Positions 21,961-33,115 of a stretch of 64,000 nt of DNA are shown here, in pieces; within the stretch, counting starts at the first letter, position 1; every line of letters begins with the position of its first letter. The notes beneath the pieces were generated by a model. It was not told the DNA's origin. It saw nothing but the letters and a program-made list of their open reading frames with translations, and did not search any database. The DNA comes from Podarcis raffonei (Eukaryota > Chordata > Lepidosauria > Squamata > Lacertidae): assembly GCF_027172205.1 (NCBI RefSeq), contig NC_070611.1:9655479-9719478 (forward strand), written 5' to 3'. Both the position numbers and the translations under genes were made by a program.

Positions 21961-22322
21961 GATAATGATAATTGCCCCTATGTAAAAAGAGCACAAAATG
22001 GTGGGGTGGGGTGGGGAGTTATGTGAACACTCCTCATAACTATTGATATTACAGGCGCTAGCCAATAGGTGCCAACACTAGTCACACAGCCTTGATGAAC
22101 ACAGCATCTGGAATTGTAGTATATTTTTTCCTAACAGAAGCTCTGGAAAGATGCCTCATTCTGTTTTACTAAGCTAAATCTCTCTTTCTTTCTGGAATGT
22201 CTCCAAGGCAGAAGTACAAGTTTCAAAGCTTTTAGGAAAAAATGATAACGGTTTGAAACAGAATGTCTCAGTCATATCTGAAATTCTTGCTCAGCAAAAC
22301 ATTTAGAACTGATTCCATTATC
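21961..22322. other. Intergenic, no feature recognised
   Basis: About 360 bases with no recognised gene or repeat end, ending at the left target duplication of the Bov-B LINE. Confidence 0.5.
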
Positions 22323-22332
22323 ACATTAACAG

Positions 22333-23752
22333 TTTGTTGTTGTTGTTTAGTTGTTTAGTCGTGTCCGACTCTTCGTGACCCCATGGACCAGAGCACACCA
22401 GGCACTTCTGTCTTCCACTGTCTCCCGCAGTTTGGTTAAACTCATGCTGGTAGCTTCGAGAACACTGTCCAAACATCTCGTCCTCTGTCGTCCCCTTGTG
22501 CCCTCCATCTTTCCCAACATCAGGGTCTTTTCCAGGGAGTCTTCTCATGAGGTGGCCAAAGTATTGGAGCCTCAGCTTCAGGATCTGTCCTTTCAGTGAG
22601 CACTCAGGGCTGATTTCCTTCAGAATGGATAGGTTTGATCTTCTTGCAGTCCATGGGACTCTCAAGAGTCTTCTCCAGCACCATAATTCAAAAGCATCAA
22701 TTCTTTGGCAATCAGCCTTCTTTATGGTCCAGCTCTCACTTCCATACATCACTACTGGGAAAACCATAGCTTTAACTATACAGACCTTTGTTGGCAAGGT
22801 GATGTCTCTGCTTTTTAAGATGCTGTCTAGGTTTGTCATTGCTTTTCTCCCAAGGAGCAGCCGTCTTTTAATTTCGTGGCTTCTGTCACCATCTGCAGTG
22901 ATCATGGAGCCCAAGAAAGTAAAATCTCTCACTGCCTCTATTTCTTCCCCTTCTATTTGCCAGGAGGTGATGGGCCCAGCGGCCATGATCTTCGTTTTTT
23001 TGATGTTGAGCTTCAAACCATATTTTGCGCTCTCCTCTTTCACCCTCATTAAAAGGTTCTTTAATACCTCCTCACTTTCTGCCATCAAGGTTGTGTCATC
23101 TGCATATCTGAGGTTGTTGATATTTCTTCCAGCAATCTTAATTCCGGCTAGGGATTCATCCAGCCCAGCCTTTCGCATGATGAATTCTGCATATAAGTTA
23201 AATAAGCAGGGAGACAATATACAGCCTTGTCGTACTCCTTTCCCAATTTTGAACCAATCAGTTGTTCCATATCCAGTTCTAACTGTAGCTTCTTGTTCCA
23301 CATAGAGATTTCTCAGGAGACAGATGAGGTGATCAGGCACTCCCATTTCTTTAAGAACTTGCCGTAGTCTGCTGTGATCAACACTGTCAAAGGCTTTTGC
23401 ATAGTCAATGAAGCAGAAGTAGATGTCTTTCTGGAACTCTCTAGCTTTCTCCATAATCCAGCGCATGTTTGCAATTTGGTCTCTGGTTCCTCTGCCTCTT
23501 CTAAATCCAGCTTGCACTTCTGGGAGTTCTCGGTCCACATACTGCTTGAGCCTACCTTGTATAATTTTAAGCATAACCTTGCTAGCGTGTGAAATGAGTG
23601 CAATTGTGTGGTAGTTGGAGCATTCTTTGGCACTGCCCTTCTTTGGGATTGGGATATAGACTGATCTTCTCCAGTCCTCTGGCGACTGCTGAGTTTTCCA
23701 AACTTGCTGGCATATTGAGTGTAGCACCTTAACAGTATCATATTTCAACATT
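22333..23752 (-). mobile_element. Bov-B (RTE-clade) LINE, 5'-truncated, RT largely open
   Basis: A continuous minus-strand frame of 476 codons (23,751 to 22,321) covers most of the reverse transcriptase and the C-terminus. Visible are RRGRGTRDQI, the catalytic-region FIDYAKAFDSVDH, GVRQGCILSPCLFNLY, the active-site box LRYADDTTLMAESE and the Bov-B-typical FGHLMRR followed by a degenerate tail ending HEESDTTKQLN. Near MRRLPGKD the frame leaves the normal path (compare the stub at 41,431: MRREDSLEKTLMLGK), so there is at least one frameshift. The 5' half with the endonuclease is missing (full elements are about 3 kb). The 3' end is the GTTGTTGTTTAG-type tail on the left. ACATTAACAG flanks both sides, a probable target duplication. 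Confidence 0.95.
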
Positions 23753-24020
23753 TAACATTAACAGTTAACATTAACAGTAAGCATATATAATTATTCTATT
23801 CCATCTTCCTTCCTAATCTGAAAATTTATGACTCTGCTAAATTAATAGTACACAATCTTTTTGTTTGTTAGTTCATTATTTTAATGGCGACAATACTGCT
23901 GTACCTGGGGCAATGGGGGGTGGGGTGCTTGATGGGAATTGGCTTGTGGTCACTTCTTGTCATCTTCTAGAGGGTGTGATTTCTGAAATCACAGATTCAC
24001 AGATTTGTAGTCCTTTCACC
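23753..24020. other. Intergenic
   Basis: Short imperfect ATTAACAGTTAACATTAACA repeats follow the Bov-B right end; otherwise nothing is recognised. Confidence 0.5.
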
Positions 24021-24094
24021 CTTGATGGGACTTGAACCCACAGCCCCGAGATTAAGAGTCTCGTGCTCCACCAACTTGAGCAATCTCTCAGGGC
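24021..24094 (-). pseudogene. tRNA-Lys(CTT)-like pseudogene or SINE head
   Basis: On the minus strand the order is that of a tRNA: a D-arm region (TTGCTCAAGTTGGTGGAGC), an anticodon stem-loop GAGACTCTTAATCTC with anticodon CTT, and a T-arm GTGGGTTCAAGTCCCA. The acceptor stem pairs only partly, so it is unlikely to be a working gene. It could be a tRNA pseudogene or the head of a tRNA-Lys-derived SINE; no typical SINE body was recognised after it. Confidence 0.65.
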
Positions 24095-24865
24095 TGTTAT
24101 ATGTGTCGGTATAATTTTTAATATTTTCTAGTGGGGTTAATTTTTATATTTTACTTCTTTGTATTGTTAGAAGTTGCCCTGAGACCTGTGGACTTTGCAG
24201 GGTTCTGCTGGAGGAGGGGATCATAATATAATAACCACGGGGAGACCTGTTGCAAAGACCGCTCAGCCCACAAACTTCATGTCTGGTGACAAATGTGTTA
24301 TTTTGTCCCATTGGTAGGAAAGAGAGTGTGTGAGTGTGTTATAAAACCACCCTAGTAAAAATTCATTTGAAAGACAGAGGACAGAGGAAGATAGCTTCCT
24401 ATGAAGGGAAGGGAAGAAAAAAGAAGGGCAATAGTTAATATGGTCTGCTTTCCCTCTGAGTCAGTGCTGCAGAGCAGGGGGAAGGAGTCAGCACTTGTGC
24501 TTATAATGGGAACCCTCCTTAAGAGGAGCCCTTGCGCACAGGGGGCGCATTTCCCCGCTGGAGCCGAGGCGGCAGACTTGTCAATGCCTGTCTCCTGCTG
24601 CCATTGACTTGGTGGCTTGAGGTATGCATGGGAGGAGGAAGGGAGTGAGGAGGGAAGAGGGCGAGGAGCTGCCAACTGACTTGCCTGTCTTTTGGTGCCT
24701 GTGCTTCTCCACGAGCCAGCTGACTTGCAGGGCAGGGCAGCATCCAAAACCCCACGCCCTGATTATTATTTTTTTGCCAGGAGTGGGGCAGGAGAGCTGA
24801 AAATAATTTAGGCACTGAGGTTATTCCAGCATACATGGTGGACTTGTCAAAAAAGTGTTGCCATT
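24095..24865. other. Intergenic, no gene recognised
   Basis: The stretch holds moderately GC-rich parts near 24,500-24,740 but no recognisable protein domain or repeat ends. Open frames in this stretch overlap on both strands and show no family resemblance. Confidence 0.45.
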
Positions 24866-25230
24866 TTGGAATATGGTCTTTGCCAAATTTACCAAAATGA
24901 CTGGACAGCAGCTGTTGAAATCTTGGGAACTGGCCAGGATTTTCAAAACAACAGTGGGGGTTGCAATTTCAAACTTATTATTCTTGCAACTGCCTGGCTC
25001 GTTGTTGCTCGATATTGGAAGGACCTAGAGGACGCCGTGTTAATTAAGTGGCATAAGATGGATTGGCAACTTGTTTTGGTGGGAAAATAATTTACATCTG
25101 GCTAAAGTAACAAAATATAAAGATTCTTTTGTGGCAGATTGGCACTGTTTTATTGCTTATGCAAGCACAAAAGAAATACAAAACTTTCTGTCTGCTATGA
25201 ACCTATTGGATTTTAATGTTGATACTTCCT
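24866..25230 (+). mobile_element. LINE (L1-like) ORF2 C-terminal fragment
   Basis: The frame reads IILATAWLVVARYWKDLEDA and then IKWHKMDWQLVLVGK. The pattern of aromatic and basic residues (A-L-ARYWK, W-K) is that of the region near the end of L1 ORF2 proteins, as in the minus-strand piece at 34,990-35,625. The frame is broken on both sides. Confidence 0.5.
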
Positions 25231-25404
25231 GATGGGCTGCACTGACAGATTCACATTTTGTTTTATATTACTTTAGACTTTTGGTGCAGTTGGATCTGGT
25301 CCAGAGGGGTCCTGCCTGCCAGCCTTGGGTTTAGTGACAATCCCCGCATCAGGCTTCGAGTCAGGATCCTGGTCTGACTCTTTAGCTAGTGACTCTGCAG
25401 TCTC

Positions 25405-25600
25405 TGACTTGATTCCCATCCACACCACACATTGAAAGCACATTTAGAGCACATGGATTCCCCGAAAGAACCATGGGAGCTGTACCTTACCCTTCACAAA
25501 ACTGCAATTCCCAGCACCAATAACAAATTTCAGGATTCTTTTGCGGGGGAGCCTTTGTGCTTTAAATGTGCGTTAAATGTATGGCATGTACGTCATGAAG
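25405..25600. mobile_element. Foldback MITE (AGCACAT / ATGTGC type)
   Basis: The two halves mirror each other: GAAAGCACATTTAGAGCACA on the left and GTGCTTTAAATGTGCGTTAA on the right, with AACTGCAATTCCCAGCACC in between. It is the same family as 10,795 and 30,225. Confidence 0.65.
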
Positions 25601-25623
25601 AAAGCTGGAGCCTGAGGTCATTA

Positions 25624-25980
25624 GTAAAGGTAAAGGGACCCCTGACCATTAGGCCCAGTCATGACCGTCTCTGGGGTTGCAGCGCTCATCTCGCTTTATT
25701 GGCCGAGGGAGCCGGCGGACAGCTTCCGGGTCATGTGGCCAGCATGACTAAGCCGCTTCTGGCGAACCAGGGCAGCACACGGAAACGCCGTCTACCTTCC
25801 CGCCGGAGCGGTACCTATTTATCTACTTGCACTTTGACGGTCTTTCGAACTGCTAGTTTGGCAGGAGCTGGGACTGAGCAACGGGAGCTCACCCCGTCAC
25901 GGGGATTCGATCCGCCGACCTTCTGATTGGCAAGTCCTAGGCTCTGTGGTTTAACCCACAGTGCCACCCGCATCCCTTCT
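25624..25980 (-). mobile_element. Sauria SINE, full-length, with target duplication
   Basis: All parts are present on the minus strand: tRNA head with box B GGATCGAATCCCCG, central body and a 3' tail GGTCAGGGGTCCCTTTACC. The 11 bp TGAGGTCATTA is identical on both sides (25,613-25,623 and 25,981-25,991), so this is a clean target-primed insertion. Confidence 0.95.
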
Positions 25981-25991
25981 TGAGGTCATTA

Positions 25992-27941
25992 CATAGGCAT
26001 AAATTGTACCACACATAATCTGGCAAACTGTGGCATTTGATGTTACTGAAGGGTGTATCCTCTTTCTGACAACATGATTGTGCCTTGTGGATGGGAGAGA
26101 GGATGTGGAATGGGCCAAATAAGGTAACTGTGGTATTTCCACTTTTGTCATGTGTTGATTCGTGCCTTCAACACACTAAGATGAGGGCATCATCAAGTGT
26201 GACATATATACAGTAAATGTTTGGTGGTGATGGTCTCTTGAAATCAATATAGTAGGTGCAATTTTCGTGCTCCCCTTCCAATTGTTCTTATTATGTTTTC
26301 CACATTACTGCTAGAAGTTTAGTTTTGCTGATGTAGAGTTGGTTGCCGTATTTCAGGAGGACATTTGCTTTAAAATGTAAAATTCCCCCGGATGGGCATG
26401 TAGGACCTCCAAAAGAGGACATGTCCAGGAATTCCAGGACATATAGCAACCTTATCTGATATAAGCTGCTAGTGTACTGTAGTGCAGTGGTGGCTATTTT
26501 AAGTGAAGTCCTGTGCTCATGGGAAAGCCAATCCCATTAAATTCATTGAAACATTTGCGTGTAAACATGTTTAGGGTCAGGAAATGGTTGTACATATTGT
26601 AGCAGGTTTGAGGTGGGGTCCGTCTGTGTGATGCTGTGAGTCACCTCCAATTCTTGGGGTCCTGTACTCAGAAAGGCTTACAAGATGGTGGAGGGTTCTG
26701 TTTCCAACTAGGCAATTATAAGATAATGGACTTAGCTTGCCATTTAAGTGCCTTCATTCATATAAGCAAATACTTTGCTCTGCTCCAGATGGCAAATGAG
26801 TGGGCTGGTAGTTAGAAGGACAAAAACCTGGGCAGTTGTGTGGGAGCTGAACAGAAAGGAGAAACTAGGAAACAGAGACATGCTTGATTTATGCCGGACC
26901 CAAAGCTGTGACTAGTGGAGAAGCCAGTTCTGTTGGGGTCTTAATGCTGTGAGCACCTCCACCTTAGGCTCAGATTGCATAGTGTTTAAGAATATAATGA
27001 AACTATCTTCATATTACGAAAAGCTGACAGATTATCCACTTTACCATTGTTAATCAGCCTGAGTTGTTGAGATGTACTACTAACCATTTGCTGTTGGATC
27101 AAAGGAAGGCAAGATGGTTTTTACAATAAAAATTAGTTGCCATGGTGTGTCTTCTCTTAATCTCCAAGTATTTTCTGGAGGAGCCAAGGGCAAGCTGCAT
27201 ACTAGGGAATGCATTTGTTGGCCACACCCAAATGACTTATCTCAAGAGTTTCTATCAATATGATTGAGATAAATGTTTAGGAGGAGACTGTTCTCTCAGG
27301 CAGTGGCGACTTTCGCTGGGATCTCTCCAGCGTGGAAAACAGGGTGTCAGATTCGTAGGGCAAGGTTTCAGATTACTCAACTTCCTGGCATCTAGCAGTT
27401 TGAGCGAGGTTTTGGTTCCAGCTGAACAGTTTTGCTGAACAGTCAAAGTTGACAGGGTGGGTGAAGAAAATGGAAAGCCATAAACAAATTCAGCATAGAA
27501 AGTGTACGTCAGCACTTAATCTGAGTCTATAAGTTTATACCTTAAACAGGCCTGGCAAAACAAAGTTATATTTGCAAGGAAGAATTAACCAAGCAATCCT
27601 GCACACCATGGGTGGAGAACCCTCTATAGCTGTAGGGCAAAGGGAACAAGGTTCTTGCAGTCAAAATAAAATTAAAATAAAAAAACATAAATTGTCCAGT
27701 AGCACCTTAGACACCAACTAAGTTTGTTCTTGGTATTAGCTTTCGTGTGCATGCTGTTGCAGGAATTTATGTATAGGTTGGGGGGGGGTTGCCCCTCCAG
27801 CAGATATCATGCACATGCAGCCCAATACCAAAACCAGCACAATCACTTTTGTGACTTGTCCCCTGTTGTAAATAAACATATGCCCTTTTCCCTTATGGGG
27901 TATCCAAGAGCCCATATAGAGTCCTTACATAGGTTCCCTAT
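25992..27941. other. Intergenic; no gene; a few repeat scraps
   Basis: About 1.95 kb without a recognised gene. At about 27,690-27,760 there is a reverse-orientation piece of the dispersed GGTGCTACTGGA repeat seen at 39,440. The region around 26,600-27,300 has an LTR-like composition (AATAAAAATTAG, many short direct motifs) but no defining ends, so I do not call it. Confidence 0.45.
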
Positions 27942-28514
27942 TGGTAGGAGAAAATAACAGAGGCCAACCAGAGAATATTGAGAAGCAAAGCAGCTAGTAA
28001 GCTTGATCTTTATTGATCTGTTGCAACAGGGTGCTCCCCTCACACGCAGGAAAGGAGGAGGACCCCCAAAAATGCTGTGCAAGGGCTTATAAAGACTTTT
28101 GAAATTCCCATCCTCTAGATCAAGACCACCCCCAGAAACATTATGCATTCATCACAGAAGGGGTATAACCTAAGACCACCCCTCAGATAAGGCGGTCTAA
28201 AACAGAACATTTGCATGTTGTTTTCTCCTGTCGCTTTGTTTATTTCCTGTCTGGCAGGTTACTTGATTGGATTTCTTGGGGAGCCTGGGCAGTCTTTTGT
28301 AATGATAAGGCTCACACCCTTATTCAAACACAGATTAAGACAGGATTTGTGAAGGAAGAGACGATGGGGAGGCTTTTTCATTTTGACCATGCAGAGAAAC
28401 ATTTGCTCAGTTTAGGAATCAAAATGGTTCCAGGTTGGCTTTCCTGTGCTGATCTATGTACGTGTGGTTATGAACGTTGCCATATATCTAAGACCATAAA
28501 ATTCCTATCACACC
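27942..28514 (-). mobile_element. Probable solo LTR of an endogenous retrovirus-like element
   Basis: On the minus strand it would begin TGTGATAGGAATTT and end TCTCCTACCA, the TG...CA form of LTRs. A TATA-like TTTATAAGCCC is followed about 80 bp later by AATAAAGATC, as expected for U3-R-U5. No primer site or coding sequence lies next to it, so it would be a solo LTR. A target duplication is not evident, which leaves the boundaries uncertain. Confidence 0.5.
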
Positions 28515-28649
28515 CCACAAAACACTTCATCACAGTTTCTTCCTATCTATTCAAAGGGCCTCTGCTGCACAATACCAAATGTAACAATTCACTGATAAAT
28601 ATATCTATGTTCTGGCTCACTGGGAAAACTTCAGAAATTCATCTAGACC

Positions 28650-29063
28650 TGTGAGCTCAGCTACTCAGCAGCCCCTCTGCCTGAGGGATAATCCCTGGCA
28701 TCCTGATACCTGAGTGCCAGACAGGTAGCCATTCCAGAAACAACAAACCCAGATGAAGACAAAAGGGTGTGATTAACTTGGTTGGGAAACAGGGAAATGT
28801 AAATATCTCTTTTGTTACACTTGATGGGTGTTTGGTGGAGGGCAAGGAGAGGCATGGGGCAGGGTCCAGGATGCTCAGATTACTGCCACCCAACCTCCCC
28901 TTTCATGATGTAACCATGATGTATTAGTGATGTTGTGTAGGGCGGAGTGTAACATGGGGATTAGCATCTAATAAAAGTTTGGGTTCTCTTTTGTACGGGG
29001 CTTCCATCTTGTTTCACCTTGTGGCAGGTGGGAGTCCTGTCGCAACAGTCTTCAGTAAAGACC
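28650..29063 (+). mobile_element. Probable solo LTR, second type, plus orientation
   Basis: It reads from about TGTGAGCTCAGC to GAGTCCTGTCGCAACA, with CTAATAAAAGTTTGGG as a poly(A) signal followed by CTTTTGTACGGGGCTTCC, like the R/U5 part of gammaretrovirus-type LTRs. The right end could instead lie near 29,148 (CGTTAACA). No coding region accompanies it. It is a fossil only. Confidence 0.45.
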
Positions 29064-29919
29064 AAGACTACTGGCTGATGTTTTGCTCTGCTATTCCTGG
29101 CTGGTGTCCTTGTTTTTTGTCCAAGGGAGCCATCAGATTTCTCCGTTAACAATGAACACTTCTTCCGATACGGTTCTTGCAGTACATGTAAATAATTTCA
29201 TTGGCTGATCCAGCCCTGGAAGCAGGGAACCCAGTTCTGTTTCCTCAGTTACGCCTATGTGCACTTTGGCCACAATCCAGGAAAACGTGTTGATAGATCC
29301 ACAGCATCGCAATCCTTTTAGTCACAGCTTTCCCCTTGATACCAAATGATGAGCCACGTCTGAATTTCCCCAGGTTTAAAGCCTGTCCCCCGTAAAGGGA
29401 GTTGCTTTGAAGAATGAGGCATTTTCTTAAAATGGGTTGAAAATGGAAGGCAGCCTTCACCTCCGGACGGGTTTGTTTTTAGAGCATGGATGGAGCATGG
29501 AGACTAGGATTAGTCTACCCAGTGGAGCCCATCCTCTGTGTTTTGACTTGAAAGAGTCCTATTCTGGGCATGTCTCCTTATTGGAAGGAGGCCAGGGCAG
29601 GGCAGCTACTCCTGCAGAGGTGGAAAGGGACGTCTCCCCTGAGAGCTTGCAGTTCTGCTACATCTTTCCATTGGTAATGATGGAATCATCCAGTCGCACA
29701 CCCAAGGCAGAGAGCATGCTAAGACTAGACCAGGGAATCATTCAGAGATGCCACAAGGAGCCTCCTCTGCGGAGTCTGTAATAAATTGATTTGACAGCGG
29801 CACTCTCTTTTGCAGTCCACAGTTTGGGAATGACTTGACTAAGCGGTGTCTCAAAAGTAACTTACTAGAGATAAACACCCACCACCTGGAGATTTTAGCA
29901 GAAATGATGCAAACATGTA
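29064..29919. other. Intergenic, no feature recognised
   Basis: About 850 bases with no recognised gene or repeat ends. An open frame at 29,437-29,781 has no recognisable domain. Confidence 0.45.
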
Positions 29920-30152
29920 CAGTGGTACCTTGGGTTACATACGCTTCAGGTTACATACGCTTCAGGTTACAGACTCCGCTAACCCAGAAATAGTGATTCA
30001 GGTTAAGAACTTTGCTCCAGGATGAGAACAGAAATTGTGCTCCGGTGGCGCTGCAGCAGCAGGAGGCCCCATTGGTGCTTCAGGTTAAGAACAGTTTCAG
30101 GTTAAGAATGGACCTCCAGAACGAATTAAGTACTTAACCCGAGGTACCACTG
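29920..30152. mobile_element. Tigger/mariner-like MITE
   Basis: It begins CAGTGGTACCTTGGGTTA and ends TTAACCCGAGGTACCACTG, an almost perfect inverted pair, with TA on both sides as in Tc1/mariner-superfamily insertions. The interior (GGTTAAGAAC blocks) mirrors itself. The same family lies at 32,769, 53,916 and 58,771, and a related subfamily at 36,645. The terminus CAGTGGTACCTCG is of the Tigger (pogo) type. Confidence 0.9.
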
Positions 30153-30224
30153 TAATATATCAAACACGTCTTGTTTTTCTTTTCACTTGATCATGCTGTA
30201 ATAATAGAAGAGTTATAATAGGCT

Positions 30225-30400
30225 ATTTTAAAGCACATCTGCAGCACATTCTTTCCCACAAATAATTCTGGGTACTGTTGCTTACCCTTCACAATATTAT
30301 AATTCCCAGCAACTCTTAACAAACTACAGAGCCCAGAATTCTTTGAAGGGGGAAATGTGCTTTGAATGTGCTTTAAAGGGGCAGTGTGAACATAACCCTA
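30225..30400. mobile_element. Foldback MITE (AAAGCACAT type)
   Basis: The ends are TTTTAAAGCACATCTGC and GAATGTGCTTTAAAGGGG, mirror images, with AATTCCCAGCAACTCTTAAC and CAGAATTCTTTG inside. It is the same family as 10,795 and 25,405. Confidence 0.65.
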
Positions 30401-31585
30401 GTACACAACCCTGGTAAATAACCCTAAACGGCCTCGGCCCAGTATACCTGAAGGAGCATCTCCATCCCCACCATTCCGCCCAGACACTGAGATCCAGTGC
30501 CAAGGGCCTTCTGGTGGTTCCCTCGCTGCAAGAAGCAAAGTTACAGGGAACCAAGCAGAGGGCCTTTTCGGTAGTGGCACCCGCCCTGTGGAACACCCTC
30601 CCATCAAATATCGAAGAAATAAACAACTACCTGTATCTGACTTTTAGAAGACATCTGAAGGCAGGCCTGTTTAGGGAAGCTTTTGATAAGGGATGAATCA
30701 TTGTACCGTATTTTTCGCACCATAGGGCGCACCGGACCATAGGGCGCACCTAGTTTTGGGAGGCGGAAAACAAGAAAAAATTATTCTGAACCCCAGAAGC
30801 CAGAACAGCAAGAGGGATCTGGCTTCTGGGATACTGTGTGGCTGTTCTGGCTTCTGGGGTAACCACGCCAAGCCTCTTCAGGGCAGCGGGATGAAGGCTC
30901 CCCCTGCCCAAAGAGGCTGCGCAGGGCTAAAGTAGAAGCCAGGACAGACGCATCGCTGAAGGGGTACTGCGCCTTCTTCTCTCTGCGCAACGCCCTTCCT
31001 TCACAGGAGAGGTGCTGCGCAGAGAGGGAGAAGGGGCAGCGCCCTTCAGCGAAGCTGGGGAAGGAACAGAAGGAGACCCTTCTGTTCCTCCTCCGGCTTC
31101 CAGGACAGGCGCGTTGCTCAAGGGGCGCTGCGCCTTCTCTCTCTCTCTGCGCAGCGCCTCTCCTTCACAGGAGAGGCGCTGCGCAGAGAGGGAGAAGATG
31201 CAGCACCCTTCAGCGAAGCTGGAGAAGGAACAGAAGGAGACCCTTCTGTTCCTCCTCCGGCTTCCAGGACAGGCGCGTCGCTGCGAAGCGGGAGGAGGAA
31301 CAGGAGACCCTTCTGTTCCTCCTCCGGCTTTCAGGACAGGCGCGTCGCGGCGAAGCCAAGGAGCCTGCATTCGCTCCATAGGACGCACACACATTTCCCC
31401 TTCATTTTTGGAGGGGAAAAAGTATGTCCTATAGAGCGAAAAATACAGTATTTTAATATTCTGCTGGAATCCGCCCAGAGTGGCTGGGGAAACCCAGCCA
31501 GAAGGGCAGGGTATAAATAATAACATTATTATTATTATTATTATTATTACTACTACTACTACTACTACTATTATTATTATAAGAC
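30400..31585 (+). mobile_element. L2/CR1-type LINE 3' end, split by a Tc1/mariner MITE
   Basis: Bases 30,415-30,697 encode the C-terminus typical of this LINE: NGLGPVYLKERL-like start, then QRAFSVVAPALWNTLPSNIE and TFRRHLKAGLFREAF. The noncoding 3' end resumes at 31,451 (CGCCCAGAGTGGCTGGGGAA) and ends in an ATT/CTA simple repeat (31,519-31,582). The element at 30,706-31,448 lies between the two halves. The same LINE family occurs at 49,270 and 59,390 on the minus strand. Confidence 0.85.
30706..31448. mobile_element. 743 bp TA-flanked MITE with internal hairpins and repeats
   Basis: It begins CCGTATTTTTCGC and ends GCGAAAAATACAG, inverted apart from one base, with TA on both sides. Subterminal ATAGGGCGCACC and CCATAGGACGCAC are also inverted. 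The interior is GC-rich and unlike the ends: a tract CTTCTGTTCCTCCTCCGGCT recurs three times (about 31,078, 31,242, 31,310), and 31,143-31,190 is a perfect 21 bp stem with a TTCACA loop; a weaker version lies at 30,982-31,033. No transposase is present. The TA duplication places it in the Tc1/mariner superfamily. Confidence 0.8.
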
Positions 31586-32265
31586 ATGATTATCAAGCCA
31601 GCTTTATTTGCTCCTGCCATGGATGATTGCATTTTCCAGCACATGGTCTAGCAACAACTCTCTCCTTCACTCAAGCCTGCCCCTTACCCATGCCTTTTGT
31701 CTTGCATGCAACCTCACTGGCATCTACATAAACTCTGATATGCTTATTTTGTTCTCCAGCTAATACAATTGCAATATCTGATCCAAAGCTCTGATTGGAT
31801 CAAAGGATTAGTCTCTCTCTCACTCAAGACACACAGAGACAGTTGACCTTTGATCCTATCACCCCTGGAGTCTGGAAACTCCTAATTTAATTGACCCTTT
31901 TCTACCCATGCTTGTTTATTTTGAAATTTACTTAGGGGTACTTGGCTTATGCCCCAGTTCTTGATGCATTCATTCTGAAGTGAAACTTAGTGCGCGCAAT
32001 AGTAATTTCCTAGAATTTGCACTGGGATTGATGGGAATAGGAACAAATTGGATGGCTGGGACTACAGAAGGAAGAAGGAAAGTTACAAATTTCCCCCCTC
32101 CATGCTTCCTTTATGCTAAGGGCAGTGTCTGTGGGATTAAAGAACCTTCCCTCCGCTGAGGGACACAACTGGATACCTTAGAGTTAGTTCCATGACCCCT
32201 TGTGCTCTGAAACCATTTTCAAGATGACAAAAATTCTTCTGGGAAGCTCTTGTCAAATTTCTACT
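31586..32265. other. Intergenic, no feature recognised
   Basis: About 680 bases with no recognised gene or repeat boundaries. Confidence 0.45.
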
Positions 32266-32375
32266 CAGGCATGAAGCTCACTGGATGACCTTGAGGCAGT
32301 CAATGGCTCTCAGCTGAACCTACCTCATGGTTTGTTATTCTAAAGCGATTACATATGCCACCTTGAGCTCTTTAG
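32266..32375 (+). mobile_element. Body fragment of tRNA-headed (CORE-type) SINE
   Basis: GAAGCTCACTGGATGACC and CCTACCTCATGGTTTGTT match the body of the SINEs at 13,963 and 57,309. The tRNA head is absent. Confidence 0.6.
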
Positions 32376-33115
32376 GAGTAGGATAGAGCCGACTGCACTG
32401 GCTGCCGATTGGTTTCCGGGCCCAATTCAAAGTGCAGGCTTTGACCTATAAAGCCTTAAACAGCTCAGGACTGGAAAACCTGAAAGACCACCTCTCCCCC
32501 ATATAAACCATCCCACACTATGTTCGTCCCCTGAGGCTCTGCTCCAAGTGAAGTTAGGAGGGTGGCAACATTAGAATGGGCCTTTTCTGAAGTGGCCCCA
32601 CATTTGTGGAACGCTCTCCCCTGGGAAGTTTGCTTGGCACCTTCATTACATATTTTTAGATGCCAGGCAAAAATGTTCCTCTTCAACCAGGTCTTTGGCT
32701 GATTAATGTTTCACAGCCTTTAAATGCATCCGTGGGAAGGGGGGGTATTGATTTGCTGTTTTGATTTACAGTGGTACCTCAGGTTAAGTACTTAAATTGT
32801 TCCGGAGGTCCGTTCTTAACCTGAAACTGTTCTTAACCTGAAGCACGACTTTAGCTAATGGGGCCTCTTGCTGCTGCTGCGCCACCGGAGCACGATTTCT
32901 GTTCTCATCCTGAAGCAAAGTTCTTAACCTGAGGTACTATTAATTGGTTAGCAGAGTCTGTAACCTGAAGTGTATGTAACCTGAAGCGTATGTAAGCCGA
33001 GGTACCACGGTACTTATTTACTTGTTTTTGTCCTAAATTTCATTTTGTGAACCACCCTGAGATTTTATGATGAAGGGCAGTATTTAAATCTAATTAACAA
33101 CAACAATAATAATAC
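32376..33115 (+). mobile_element. L2/CR1-type LINE 3' end, second family, with nested MITE
   Basis: Coding-like remains read LHWLPIGFRAQFKVQALTYK, then a degenerate WNALPWEVCLAP-like stretch, the C-terminal hallmark of L2/CR1-group proteins. After the Tigger-like MITE at 32,769-33,010 the 3' noncoding end continues (GAACCACCCTGAGATTTTATG) and finishes in an (AAC/AAT)n tail near 33,115. It is clearly diverged, so older than the MITE. Confidence 0.78.
32769..33010. mobile_element. Tigger/mariner-like MITE nested in the LINE
   Basis: It begins CAGTGGTACCTCAGGTTAAG and ends TAAGCCGAGGTACCACGG between TA dinucleotides. It is the same family as 29,920. Confidence 0.88.

Noticed and set aside
22496-23305. 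269-codon plus-strand frame opposite the Bov-B reverse transcriptase
   Set aside because: It is the shadow of the minus-strand RT frame, which carries the recognised motifs.
26599-27300. Third solo LTR
   Set aside because: Composition is suggestive, but no convincing TG...CA ends, poly(A) signal position or target duplication could be fixed.
31012-31526. Open frames on both strands in the GC-rich MITE core
   Set aside because: They consist of repeated tracts and hairpins, with no domain; both strands are open because of composition.
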